From positions 5,386,001 to 5,450,000 of the forward strand of contig NC_132972.1 of the NCBI RefSeq assembly GCF_047496725.1: a stretch of 64,000 bases of DNA, read 5' to 3'. Below, piece after piece: positions 49,597 through 59,720 of the stretch. Below the pieces are notes generated by a model, which was not told the DNA's origin, searched no databases, and saw only the letters and a list, made by a program, of their open reading frames with translations. The translations under genes were made by a program, and so were the position numbers. Numbering within the stretch: the first letter of the stretch is position 1; each line of letters starts with the position of its first letter. Source of the DNA: Anoplolepis gracilipes (Eukaryota > Arthropoda > Insecta > Hymenoptera > Formicidae).

Positions 49597-52500
49597 TACA
49601 TACACGAGATACAATTGCAATTTTTCATTATTCTGCGTGTTTTATGCCGTGCTGAAAAAGATGAAAAATTCTTTTTATTTAGAGTAATAAATTAAAATTT
49701 ATGTGTATATATAACTCTATTAATCGGTCAATCTTCGATTCATCAATATTCGATTCAGACAGAGTTTTGCGTAAATACGTACAGACATTTACTCGCGCGT
49801 TTTTCTCATTGAAAAAAAAAGAACAATGTATGTATGTAATTCAATTATAAATAAATGACATAACACGGAGAGAGAATGCGGTTTAATTTTTAAATAACTA
49901 AATGGACTTTCAAAATGTGTCTCTTCGAAATGATGTTTAATACTCGGCGCGGGAGGAGTCAATGTTTTACAAATAGATCTTAGAGCTCGTGCAGAGAGAT
50001 GTTAGGGTGGCTCATGTCCAAAATTGGCCCGTCGTGCTTCACGCCGCCCGTATTGAATTTCACGCAATATTTTTCCAACCCGAAAATTTCATCGCCGGTC
50101 CCGAATTTTTTATCGATCTCGATTAAACGCTGCGCTTTCTTCAACAACATTCGGATAAATATCTCACGAACTGGTTTTCTCTTTTTTATCTTCTTTTGAT
50201 TTTATCTTCTTTGAATGACTTTTAGAAATGCAGAATCGACAAAACAATTCGATTACGATGCAGATTACAATAGGCAATTACGACGATAATTGTTTCGCGA
50301 AAATTGTTGTCATCGAAGATACTTTGAATGCTACTGTCTCGTAAAAATTGACTCGTTACGTTATGAAAATATATTTCAATTTAATATATAAGAAATTTCT
50401 GGCTTGAAAGTTGATGCGAGATTTCTTCTAGCATGTGTTTGTCGAATATCTGAGTATTAAAAAAAATCAACAAGAAGTCATTGTACATATGCGAAGAAAA
50501 CAATTTAACCCAAGAGCGTATGTTTTTTTTTTTTTTTTTATTTTTTTTTTTTTTTACAAACGCACGATGATATCAAAATTATCCGAAAATCATTGCAGCG
50601 AACGATAGAAAACATAGTTTAAGAACCAGGACAGAAGATATATATAGCAGGATGGATCGGGGTCGACTACTAAAATATACACTAAGCAGTGTAGCAGAGA
50701 AACTCAATCCTCCATTTTAAATGATTATTTATTCATGATTAGTGCGAAAACATTGTTAGGGTAAAAATTAAGTAAACTATTTTGAGTAAACTGTCATTTT
50801 TTTTAATCTCCTCCTAATTGTTATCATTTCTATGTGTTATAGTCGCTAAACTCTTATTTAGTATATAACTACAATATATTATTGGCAGGAAATGAAACAT
50901 AAATTAATAAAAATTCTTGTTATATCAGACATTCACAGCTTGGTGCAATTCGCATCTACGCAAAGCAGGCACTGCCATCGAATCGATCGAAGACGATTTC
51001 AGGAATGGGTTGAAACTGATGTTACTGCTTGAGGTGATCTCAGGCGAGACCCTTCCGAGACCCGACAGAGGCAAAATGAGGTTCCACAAGATCGCCAACG
51101 TGAACAAGGCCCTCGATTATATCGCCAGTAAGGGCGTCAAGCTGGTTTCAATTGGCGCGGAAGGTACTTTCTTCTTTGAAGTTTATTTTATGTATTATTT
51201 AAAAATATTAGATTGTGCCCTCCTCTATTAAATCTTATAAGATGTATAATTTCCATTTTAATAATTTTTTTTGTTGTTTTTTTACCACTAATATATTTTA
51301 TAATACGATATTAAATGAAGATATTTTTAACTTATTTTAGTAATTGGACATTTTACTTTTACATTTTTTATTAGAATGATGTAGAATGTAAGAAATACAA
51401 CAAAGAATTATTTAACACATGTCGTATATGTTTTTCAAAAATATTGACAATTTTCTTTTCGGACAGAAATTGTCGACGGCAATCTGAAAATGACCTTGGG
51501 AATGATATGGACTATTATTCTGAGATTCGCGATCCAAGATATCTCCGTGGAAGAAATGACCGCGAAAGAGGGTCTGTTGCTTTGGTGCCAGCGCAAGACG
51601 GCTCCGTACAAGAACGTCAACGTTCAAAACTTCCACTTGTCCTTCAAGGACGGCCTCGCCTTCTGCGCCCTTATCCATCGTCATCGGCCCGACTTGATCG
51701 ACTACAACAAACTTAGCAAGGATAATCCGCTAGAGAACTTAAACACTGCCTTTGATGTCGCTGAAAAGTACCTCGACATTCCTCGCATGTTAGATCCCGA
51801 TGGTAAGTATAAATTAAACAGTTAATTAAAACAAACATTGTGTATTTAGGTACTTGCGATATATATTTGTATGTCTTCGGAATATATGAAAGACACAAGC
51901 GTCACTCGGATTAATTTGATTGACGGGATCGAAGAGGCTATCGAATTTAGGGACACACGAACGGAACTAGATCGGATTTCTTTGAGTATCAAACTGACGT
52001 GTGTTAAACGCTTAATGTTTATATGTTCCCCTTGATATCATATAGATTTGATCAACACTCCCAAGCCGGATGAGCGAGCTATTATGACGTACGTGTCCTG
52101 CTACTACCACGCGTTCCAAGGTGCCCAGCAGGTCAGCGTAAAGAAATGCGTGTTGCTCTTTACTCCCTGCCTTCCCCTCCGTTGTTGTTAAAAGCGACCC
52201 TTTAATACGAACTGTAATTAAATGAATTGTTTTGCTTATATTATTAACGGCGTTTGAACTTGCTAATCGATTTACCTTACTATTGTTTTAATTTAATTAT
52301 TTCACCTCTCAGGCCTGAAACCAATTACGCACTCTATCACGTAACATTTTTTAATTATAAGATTTTGATTATAAAATAAAATTTTGTGTTATTTTTTCAG
52401 TATGATATGTACAAAGGTTGTTGCACACATACATTTTGATCACGTGTATGAAATATAAATATATTGAGAGTTTATTATGGTAAATTATGTACTAATTATG

Positions 52501-55500
52501 TTCCTTACTGGACTCGTCTGTTGTTAAATTTAATCAATTTTTAACAGCAAAACCGCTAACAATGCATGGTTTGAGTTTCTTCGAATGTGTTTTTCTAGAT
52601 ATGCGAAATACAGCAATGCCTGATGAGAGGGCCGTGATGACCTATGTTTCATCATACTACCACTGTTTTAGCGGTGCTCAAAAGGTGTGTTCCTTGTATT
52701 TCAAATTAACTCGTAACCGATGTGTTGAATGTGCATAAAAATACCGCATTATTGTAAATGTCAAACTATGCGCGAAAGTTTTACCAAACCTTTAATTTAT
52801 CTTATCAATTTCTTGTCTACACATTTCTACAGATTGCAAGTAGATATTTGCGAATACATGCATCTTGCTTTTGATAAAAATAAATTCTATACATCGTTTT
52901 ATATCCATAAGGGTTTAAAAACGCTTATAGATATAAATAAAGAAATTTTCTTCATAAGAAAAAGATATATGTAAATTTTCTTTATTATAGGCAGAGACGG
53001 CGGCTAACAGAATCTGCAAAGTACTGAAAGTGAATCAAGAGAACGAGCGTCTTATGGAAGAGTATGAGCGCTTGGCTTCCGATCTGCTCGAATGGATACG
53101 ACGAACGATGCCGTGGCTTGCAAATCGACAGACTGACAATTCTCTCGCCGGATGTCAGAAGAAATTGGAAGAGTACAGGACGTATCGACGCAAGCACAAG
53201 CCACCGCGCGTCGAACAGAAAGCTAAATTGGAAACGAATTTCAATACTCTGCAGACAAAGCTGAGATTGAGCAATAGACCAGCGTACATGCCTACGGAAG
53301 GAAAAATGGTGTCCGACATAAATAAAGCGTGGAGAGGTACGGTTTTATCTTTGCTTTCCTCAAGATCCATCTCAATATACATGTGTCTGTATTATGTGTC
53401 TGAATGGTATAATGAACATGTCGGAAATGATCTTTAGGCCTGGAATTAGCCGAGAAAACGTTCGAAGATTGGTTGCTGTCTGAGATGATGCGTCTGGAGC
53501 GACTGGAACATCTGGCGCAGAAATTCAAGCACAAAGCAGATGCTCACGAGGATTGGACTGCTGGTAAAGAAGAGATGCTCACGTCTCAACACTTCCGACA
53601 GTGCAAGCTGAACGAGCTCAAGGCTCTGAAGAAAAAACACGAGGCCTTCGAGTCGGACCTCGCGGCGCATCAGGATCGCGTGGAACAGATTGCAGCTATC
53701 GCTCAAGAACTCAAGTAATTTCAAAAACTTTAATCGATGCTTCTAACGATCGTTATTTTTCATCATTGTTTTACGCTCTGTGTGTTATTACAGCACTCTC
53801 GAGTATCACGACAGCGCATCCGTGAACGCCAGGTGTCAACGTATTTGCGATCAATGGGATCGTTTGGGTACTCTCACTCAACGTAGACGTCAAGCTCTCG
53901 ACGAAGCCGAGAAAATTCTAGAGAAGATAGACGTCTTGCATTTGGAGTTTGCTAAACGCGCTGCTGTGAGTACAACTTGAATACATTGGCAGATTATGTT
54001 GTCTGCTCTTTATTATATGTGACATAATGTCTGACATCTGACGTGGTTTTTCAGCCATTTAATAATTGGTTGGATGGAACCAGAGAAGACCTAGTGGACA
54101 TGTTTATCGTCCACACAATGGAGGAAATCCAAGGCCTAATGGATGCACACGCCGCGTTCAAGGCTACCCTCGGCGAAGCGGATAAGGAGTACAATTCGAT
54201 TGTCGGATTGGTGCGCGAAGTTGAATCCATAGTAAAGCAGTACCAGATCCCCGGCGGCCTAGAAAATCCTTACACCGCTCTCACTGCATTGGTATATTAC
54301 AAGATAAATTATTGATGCATATACAGTGCATATAGAGATAAATTTCAAATTAATCGATATATTATTTATTTTATAGGATCTTACCAAAAAATGGAGCGAT
54401 GTTAGACAATTGGTTCCTCAACGTGATGGTACTCTAGCCGCTGAACTTCGCAAACAACAGAGTATCCTTTACGATATTAGTATTTATTAGTTTATTATCA
54501 ATAGTCTCCTCTCTTGAAAATTGATATTTATTAATATCAGCGTTTTACACGAAAACTTTTATTACAAGTTTCAATGACACTTTTCAACGATCACAAATGT
54601 TTCAAAAGATATTTCCTGAAATGTGAAAATAGATAATGAATTACTTAGACGACAGTTTGCCGAGAAAGCTAATGTCGTTGGACCATGGATAGAACGTCAG
54701 TTGGATGCCGTGACTGCAATTGGCCTCGGTCTTCAAGTAAAAAATATCATTTGCATTATGCAAAAATTTACATCATTTATGTTACATCAGATTTTTTAAT
54801 ATTGGTATCTAAATTTTAGGGAACTCTTGAGGATCAATTACATCGTCTGAAAGAATACGAACAGGCAGTGTATCAATACAAGGCTCATCTCGAGGAATTA
54901 GAGAAAATTCACCAAGCAGTTCAGGAGGGTATGATCTTCGAGAACCGTTACACTCAGTATACTATGGAGACCCTGCGTGTCGGTTGGGAACAGCTTCTAA
55001 CTTCGATTAATCGTAACATAAATGAAGTCGAGAATCAAATTCTCACCAGAGATTCGAAGGTATTTTTAAATTAGATTTTTTCTAAATCACAAATAGTGTG
55101 TATGTGTTTATACGTTACTGTCGAAAAAATTCGAAAAGAACTAGCGTTTTTTTCCATTTTAGGGTATCACTCAGGAACAGCTGAATGAATTCCGCAGCAG
55201 TTTCAATCACTTCGACAAGAACAGGACGGGCAGATTGGCACCGGATGAGTTTAAATCTTGCCTCGTGTCTCTGGGTTACTCCATCGGAAAGGACAGGCAG
55301 GGCGACATTGACTTCCAACGTATTCTGGCTATCGTCGATCCCAACAATTCGGGCTACGTTCACTTCGACGCCTTCCTTGATTTCATGACGCGCGAATCCA
55401 CCGATACCGACACAGCAGAACAAGTTATCGACAGCTTCCGCATTCTCGCTGGCGACAAGGTAGGAGAATATTTAAACTTTGTAGCAATAACTTGCACAAC

Positions 55501-55712
55501 GATAAGAGCGTATCGATCAAAATTCTCTTCACGTAAATTTTCCTGCCTTTTAGCCTTACATTTTGCCGGATGAACTAAGGAGGGAACTCCCGCCCGATCA
55601 GGCGGAATACTGTATCCAGCGAATGCCTCCGTACAAAGGACCGAGCGCCGTTCCCGGAGCGCTCGATTACCGCTCCTTCTCGACAGCCTTATACGGCGAA
55701 TCTGATTTGTAG
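39339..55712 (+). CDS. Actn: Alpha-actinin (891 aa, complete, alternatively spliced)
   Basis: The actin cross-linker of Z-discs and stress fibres, an antiparallel dimer. Exons are 39339-39440, 50929-51163, 51467-51802, one of 52046-52131 or 52599-52684, 52991-53336, 53438-53714, 53794-53965, 54055-54291, 54377-54461, 54633-54736, 54820-55059, 55163-55459 and 55554-55712. All phases agree, giving 891 residues, close to fly Actn. The order is: N-terminal acidic leader ending AWEKQQKK; CH1 and CH2 (about 35-254); four spectrin repeats (about 275-740); EF-hands (741-815); a C-terminal calcium-insensitive EF domain ending GESDL. EF loop 1 (758-769, DKNRTGRLAPDE) is canonical. Loop 2 (799-810) ends in Ala, not Glu, so only one site is likely to bind calcium. 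ATG 39339 has A at -3. Intron 1 is 11.5 kb; the intron after 54461 has U12-type signals. Confidence 0.97.
40040..40082 (+). repeat. (TA)n microsatellite
   Basis: About 21 uninterrupted AT/TA units in actinin intron 1. Confidence 0.97.
41645..42129 (+). repeat. Local tandem duplication, two diverged copies
   Basis: Copy 1 (41645-41936) and copy 2 (41937-42129) both begin CCCGTTTCAAATATGACACT and both end TTCAACTTTGAAATATT. They differ by scattered substitutions. Copy 1 has an extra segment of about 90 bp (about 41709-41799) and a complete hairpin. Copy 2 lacks the former and part of the latter. Confidence 0.9.
41858..41898. repeat. Perfect 18-bp hairpin inside duplication copy 1
   Basis: The arm GCAAAATTTAAGCGACTT, loop GTCAA and exact reverse complement. 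In copy 2 (42062 onward) the right arm has lost about nine bases, so the stem is broken. Confidence 0.9.
43049..43276. mobile_element. Palindromic Tc1/mariner-like MITE with TA target duplication
   Basis: The 228-bp element is flanked by TA (43047-43048 and 43277-43278). The termini are CACTGAAAAAAAAATTTA and its near-exact complement. The arms run about 95 bp each (about 95% identical in reverse complement) around a spacer of about 40 bp. No ORF is present. TA duplication, AT-rich long inverted repeats and no coding capacity fit a non-autonomous Tc1/mariner derivative. Confidence 0.88.
43961..44080 (+). repeat. Copy A of a local duplication (holds the empty site of the MITE)
   Basis: This stretch (CATTTATTATATTATAAATC... 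GAGATCTTCATTAAAAATTTC...) is repeated at 44762-44827 plus 45084-45145. Here GATCTTCA (44021-44028) occurs once and is uninterrupted. Confidence 0.9.
44828..45083. mobile_element. 256-bp MITE with 8-bp target duplication (hAT-like)
   Basis: The element is flanked by GATCTTCA at 44820-44827 and 45084-45091. Terminal inverted repeats are CGAGGG(G/A)TTGGTCACT; subterminal parts repeat GGTAATC/GGATAATTTTTGTACA-type motifs. There is no ORF. An 8-bp duplication fits hAT (also P or Merlin) superfamilies. The preinsertion sequence survives in copy A about 800 bp upstream, so the boundaries are unusually secure. Confidence 0.9.
45450..45510 (+). promoter_or_regulatory. Candidate internal TATA promoter in actinin intron 1
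   Basis: Two tandem TATAAATAG boxes (45450-45458 and 45463-45471) lie in a CpG-rich island. An initiator-like TCATTTAG follows at 45502. No ORF follows directly. It could drive an alternative untranslated first exon of actinin or a nested transcript. Spacing from the second box to the initiator (about 40 bp) is longer than the usual 30. Confidence 0.3.
49980..50150 (-). CDS. Protein-like small antisense ORF in actinin intron 1 (56 aa from ATG)
   Basis: On the minus strand an open frame runs from an in-frame TAA at 50202-50204 to a TAA at 49980-49982, with an ATG at 50148-50150. The protein begins MLLKKAQRLIEIDKKFGTGD and continues with a GLEKYCVKFNTGG segment, ending SHPNISLHEL. Composition is balanced and globular-looking. 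About 34 of 53 third positions are G or C, in line with nearby actinin exons and far above the AT-rich surroundings. The context around the ATG is poor, and no convincing upstream exon or polypyrimidine acceptor was found. It may be a nested small gene, a terminal exon whose upstream exons I missed, or a gene fragment. I do not recognise the family. Confidence 0.38.
   Translation of the reverse strand: MLLKKAQRLIEIDKKFGTGDEIFGLEKYCVKFNTGGVKHDGPILDMSHPNISLHEL
52046..52131 (+). CDS. Actn: Actinin alternative exon 4a
   Basis: An 86-nt exon encoding (D)LINTPKPDERAIMTYVSCYY..., the C-terminal end of CH2 leading into the neck. It has an acceptor ATATAG and donor GTCAGC. It is 20/29 identical to exon 4b and has the same phases, so either can join 51467-51802 to 52991-53336. 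It resembles the fly Actn form I remember as DLINTPKPDERAIM. Confidence 0.93.
52599..52684 (+). CDS. Actn: Actinin alternative exon 4b
   Basis: An 86-nt exon encoding (D)MRNTAMPDERAVMTYVSSYY..., replacing the same part of CH2. It has a strong acceptor (GTTTTTCTAG) and donor GTGTGT. Its ending, CFSGAQK, is closer to the vertebrate actinin consensus than exon 4a is. Using 4a and 4b together would add 86 nt and shift the frame, so they must be mutually exclusive. Confidence 0.93.
54462..54632 (+). other. U12-type (minor spliceosome) intron in actinin
   Basis: The donor begins GTATCCTTT, the canonical U12 5' splice site. TTCCTGAA at 54613-54620 matches the U12 branch consensus, with the branch A 12-13 nt before the AG, inside the short window U12 introns need. 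It is a phase 1 intron (AAT split A|AT). The other actinin introns have ordinary U2-type donors. Confidence 0.8.
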
Positions 55713-58700
55713 ATAAACTATAATAATATCAAAATTGATGACAAAAATTGATGAAAAAAAAGATCAGGCGTACACATCAGCTCACAGGCGAACAATGCCT
55801 AAAGATTTCTTCTATTGTTTTAGTACTCTAATGCATCAATGTATTTTCAATGTGACGATATGTTTTACAAAAATGGAGCTTAATACAATACAGGAGCTCT
55901 CAGTACAATACATACGCGATATCAGTCATAACGCTAAATATTAATAAATGTGTACGTATACGCGCGCATACATATTAGAAGCCGTTGAAATATCGGGAGC
56001 TAAGAAAGAATAAGTAATGTCATTTTAACGCAAAGGTATCTAAGTATGTCGTACAGAGAAAAGTAAATATTAACTTTTCACGGAATATCTTTTGCGCACA
56101 AATAAAAATTACATATCAGATGTAGGTACAGAGTAAGAAAATTACGTACTTACATAACTCTATTAATGGGACAATAATGAATATGGTGTATTTAGATACC
56201 TTTCGTTAAAAGGATAGAAACTCTCTAAACATAACATAAATTAATAACACCAAGTTCGAAATTGATATACTCTTCTAAACATTTTGCTACATATTTATTT
56301 TTCTATTCTTTTATGTAGCCTATACTGAAATAAGACAACTTGAGTTTTATTCTTTTTTTCTCTTTCTGGAAAGCAAGTGCCAATTGATAGGTAAGATTTT
56401 GTACGATTCCTCTCTTTGAACGTTCCGAAAAGAAATTAAATACCAAGCTGTTAAGCTTGAAACATGGCAAAAAGGGAAAGCTCACATATTTACATATGTG
56501 TAGTTAGTGAGTGCATTGATACTAGAGGCTCTCGGAATTATTATTACTAATAGTACTACTAGTGCTATTTCCTCTATGTGTATCGAAATATTTATTCTAA
56601 AGTGCTACAATATATTCTACTTTTTTGTATAATTATATAGGGGAAGATATATATAAATATATATTTTTAGACTTGCGATTTTGCCATTGTAGCGTGACGT
56701 GAATTTAATGTTTTTGAATTGGATTTTTCCGACGAATCCATTATATCCTTATATATCTTTATTACATTCTACAATCGTATCGTGTTTGTCGATAAAAGAG
56801 TGTGCTCCTTTTTTCAAAAATGATCAAATTCTATGTCGGATGCACACAAATATTACGAAGCGTCGATATTCGGTCCACGCCATAGATCAATGTTCGCACA
56901 AATATACGGAAAGAACGAAAAGATATTACAACTCAGAAGAGTAATGATAACGAATTTTGCGAGTCTTAATACGATATAAATCGACCTTCTCGCCAAGTAT
57001 CCAGAAAATGTACGCTCGAAATCGAATAATGTTCATATTTTTTTAATGAGCGCAGAACTACGAACCTTTAAAGATTAAGCTGCGTCTCGCTTTATACACT
57101 TTGTGTAAATCGTATACTAAAGATACGCGAGAAACGAATATGCTGAACGAAGCAAATTATTATTTATTTATTTGATTTTAATTATTATTTATTATATCGC
57201 TCCGCTATATGTATTGATTTTGCGGTAGTTAACGAATACTTTTTCTCAAAGTATTTATTTTTATAAATAATCGCACGAGGAACGATAAGGGACGTTAATT
57301 GTAATATAGAGTCCACCATGTAAATCTCTAAACCACAGCTGCCATTTCTCGTATCACATTTTAAATAGCCTTATCTCTTTCTCTCTATATATATATATAT
57401 ATCAAAAGTGACATCAAAGTCATCTGATCATTATATTATTATTGTTTGAACCATCGTGAAAAGTCATTCTCTCTCGATAAAAATACTCGCGTGTGAAATG
57501 CAATTATTTTTATTGGCGAAAGTATATTGTAAGCTTTTTTTCCGTTTCGCTTGTTGCGCTTTAATACGCTTCTCGATGTTCTCTGTCTTTTTTAAAATGT
57601 TTTTTTTTTCGGTAATTTCTCATTCCTTTGTGTTTCTTTCTCTCTTTCGAGATATATATTGGACACACAGAAATGACTAATATACGAGAAACACGCGCCA
57701 AAGCAGAACGCTGAACAGTACTGGAACAGTATACACTAAATAATGAAAAACCACCAACACGCACACGCACTTCCTCACATGTACATGTACACTGAACAAG
57801 AAGAAATATACGTAATCAAAAAGGGAAGCCTATATCTTGAAACATACGTATCTGATACCAGGGTATCCGCAAAAGAATTTCGAACTTTCAAAGATGAAGT
57901 TCAAATATTCGGCAGATAGCAAAGTCTTCAAACACTTTGTTACTAAACAATTGTCAGATAAATGAATACACATTATCATTTATATACGCGTAATTGTAAT
58001 TATATTATTATTATTATTATTATTATTTTACAGCATTTGTAAAATTGCGACAATTCGAAAATGGAAGCCTTACTAAAAACACGGCCGCCTCGCGTTGCAT
58101 TACATTTATTCAGCTATTATTGCATACTTGTTTTGCCCATTTCATCTTCCTAAACTAGATTAATAACAAATAACATTGTGAAACAAGAATATCGGGGAAA
58201 ATAAAGAAATCTTTGAAAAAAATCACATCAGAGTTTATCTTTCCTTAGCTTCGATGAAATGTTTTATGCTCGAAATGTTTTTCTTGATGCTTTCCTCGAA
58301 GAGTTTGTATCGATAAATTAAAATATAATTTCACTGGTTTATTTAATGTATTTAAAAATATCTACTTATCAGAAAAAGACTGTATTAATGAATCATCTTA
58401 TAATTAGAAACATATACAACGAATGTGTGTGTGTGTGGTTAAACGATCCTTTTTTTTATTTTCAAGTATAAAAATCTTCCATATACACAGATTCGACATA
58501 CCAGACTCGAGTCGACGAATGGATCGAGTAGAATTTATTTATTTATCGACATATCTCTTTTACGAAATAAGATAAAAAGGATTTAACAATCGCGCGTGAA
58601 AATTTACAGATAAATTAGCGCTTGTTTACGCTACACGAAAAGAACGTTATCTTACACACTATTCTCTTATATACGTAATTCTATTAATATTTACACAAAG

Positions 58701-59720
58701 AGACTTTAATGATAATATCACCGCTTTGTGCGTTTTCGCTCGATTATATATGGCTATTACACGATTGTACAAAAAGTACACGATATATTTTATTAGAATA
58801 ATCACACCTGAAAATAATCCTCTATAGCATCACCGACTGTAGTAGTGAATCAGTTTCTTCGAAGAGGTAACGGAATTAAAATTTTTTAATAATAAAAAGA
58901 AGAAGGATTTTATATATACATATGAGAGAAATCTGTTAATATCAGAAGTGTTACATTGTATTATATTAGATTAATATTAGTCGAAAGATATTTAGAATAA
59001 AAATATCTTTCGGGATGAAAAAAAAAACTTTTTATTTTGCCTTTTCAATAAAACTGATTCAAGTTTCTTCGAACGAATAATGCAGTTATTTCACGCTTGT
59101 TTTCTAACATTGTCATTACAATTCTTGTATAACAATATAATCATAACATCATTTTATTTGATTTTTATAGAATAGTTTCGTTTATCGTGCTGCGATGACA
59201 GCAAAGTTTAAAAGTCTAAAGTAATATTTCAAACTTTTGCGAGAAAGAAAGGTGAATCAAAATAAAATTTATATAAATTTATTTTATAAAATTAGAAATA
59301 TTTTTTTCTTAACTGCTCTTAGTTTTAAACCGAAAAATTTGCTATTGTTTAAAAATGTCTGTCATGTTCTCTGTATCAGAAAAATGTACAGTTGATAATC
59401 GGACCACTCGACAGTCATACAATTTTCTCAGTAAGCTTTTTCTCACAAATATCAGAAATAAATTAAAGGAAATATAATTAGATATTATTTTGATAATATA
59501 AATGTGTTAATATAAGATCAGGGTGTGTTCAATTCTATTGTTTAAACTAGATATAAAAAAAGACGATTAAAAGTCCAGTTGCATCGACATTCTCAATCTA
59601 ATTTTACAGTCTAATTTTTTTTTTGATTAAATAGACTTATTCGAACAAAGAGAGTTCTATGTGACAAGTGTAACCAAAATAACTATCTTATGTTAGACTG
59701 CCGAGTGAATTAAACGATCT
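55713..59720. other. Actinin 3' UTR and convergent intergenic region
   Basis: AT-rich with no supported coding exon. AATAAA signals lie at 56101-56106 and 58200-58205, so the actinin 3' UTR could be about 0.4 or 2.5 kb. A (TA)n run lies at 57385-57402 and an (ATT)n run at 58002-58027. The right end should hold the 3' UTR of the minus-strand chitin-binding gene. Confidence 0.55.

Larger units (their letters stand above)
39441..50928 (+). other. Actinin intron 1 (11.5 kb)
   Basis: Mostly AT-rich DNA carrying a (TA)n run, a local duplication, two MITEs, poly(T) runs (44083-44105 and 50524-50560), a GA run (46133-46157), a possible internal TATA promoter and one protein-like antisense ORF, each listed separately. 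CpG-rich patches at 41380-41650, 42350-42850, 44380-44640, 45310-45570 and 46000-46420 contain open frames without splice signals or recognisable protein sequence. Confidence 0.85.

Noticed and set aside
49999..50199. Plus-strand 66-codon frame in actinin intron 1
   Set aside because: The minus-strand frame over the same DNA is more protein-like and has G/C-biased third positions; the plus frame is taken as its shadow.
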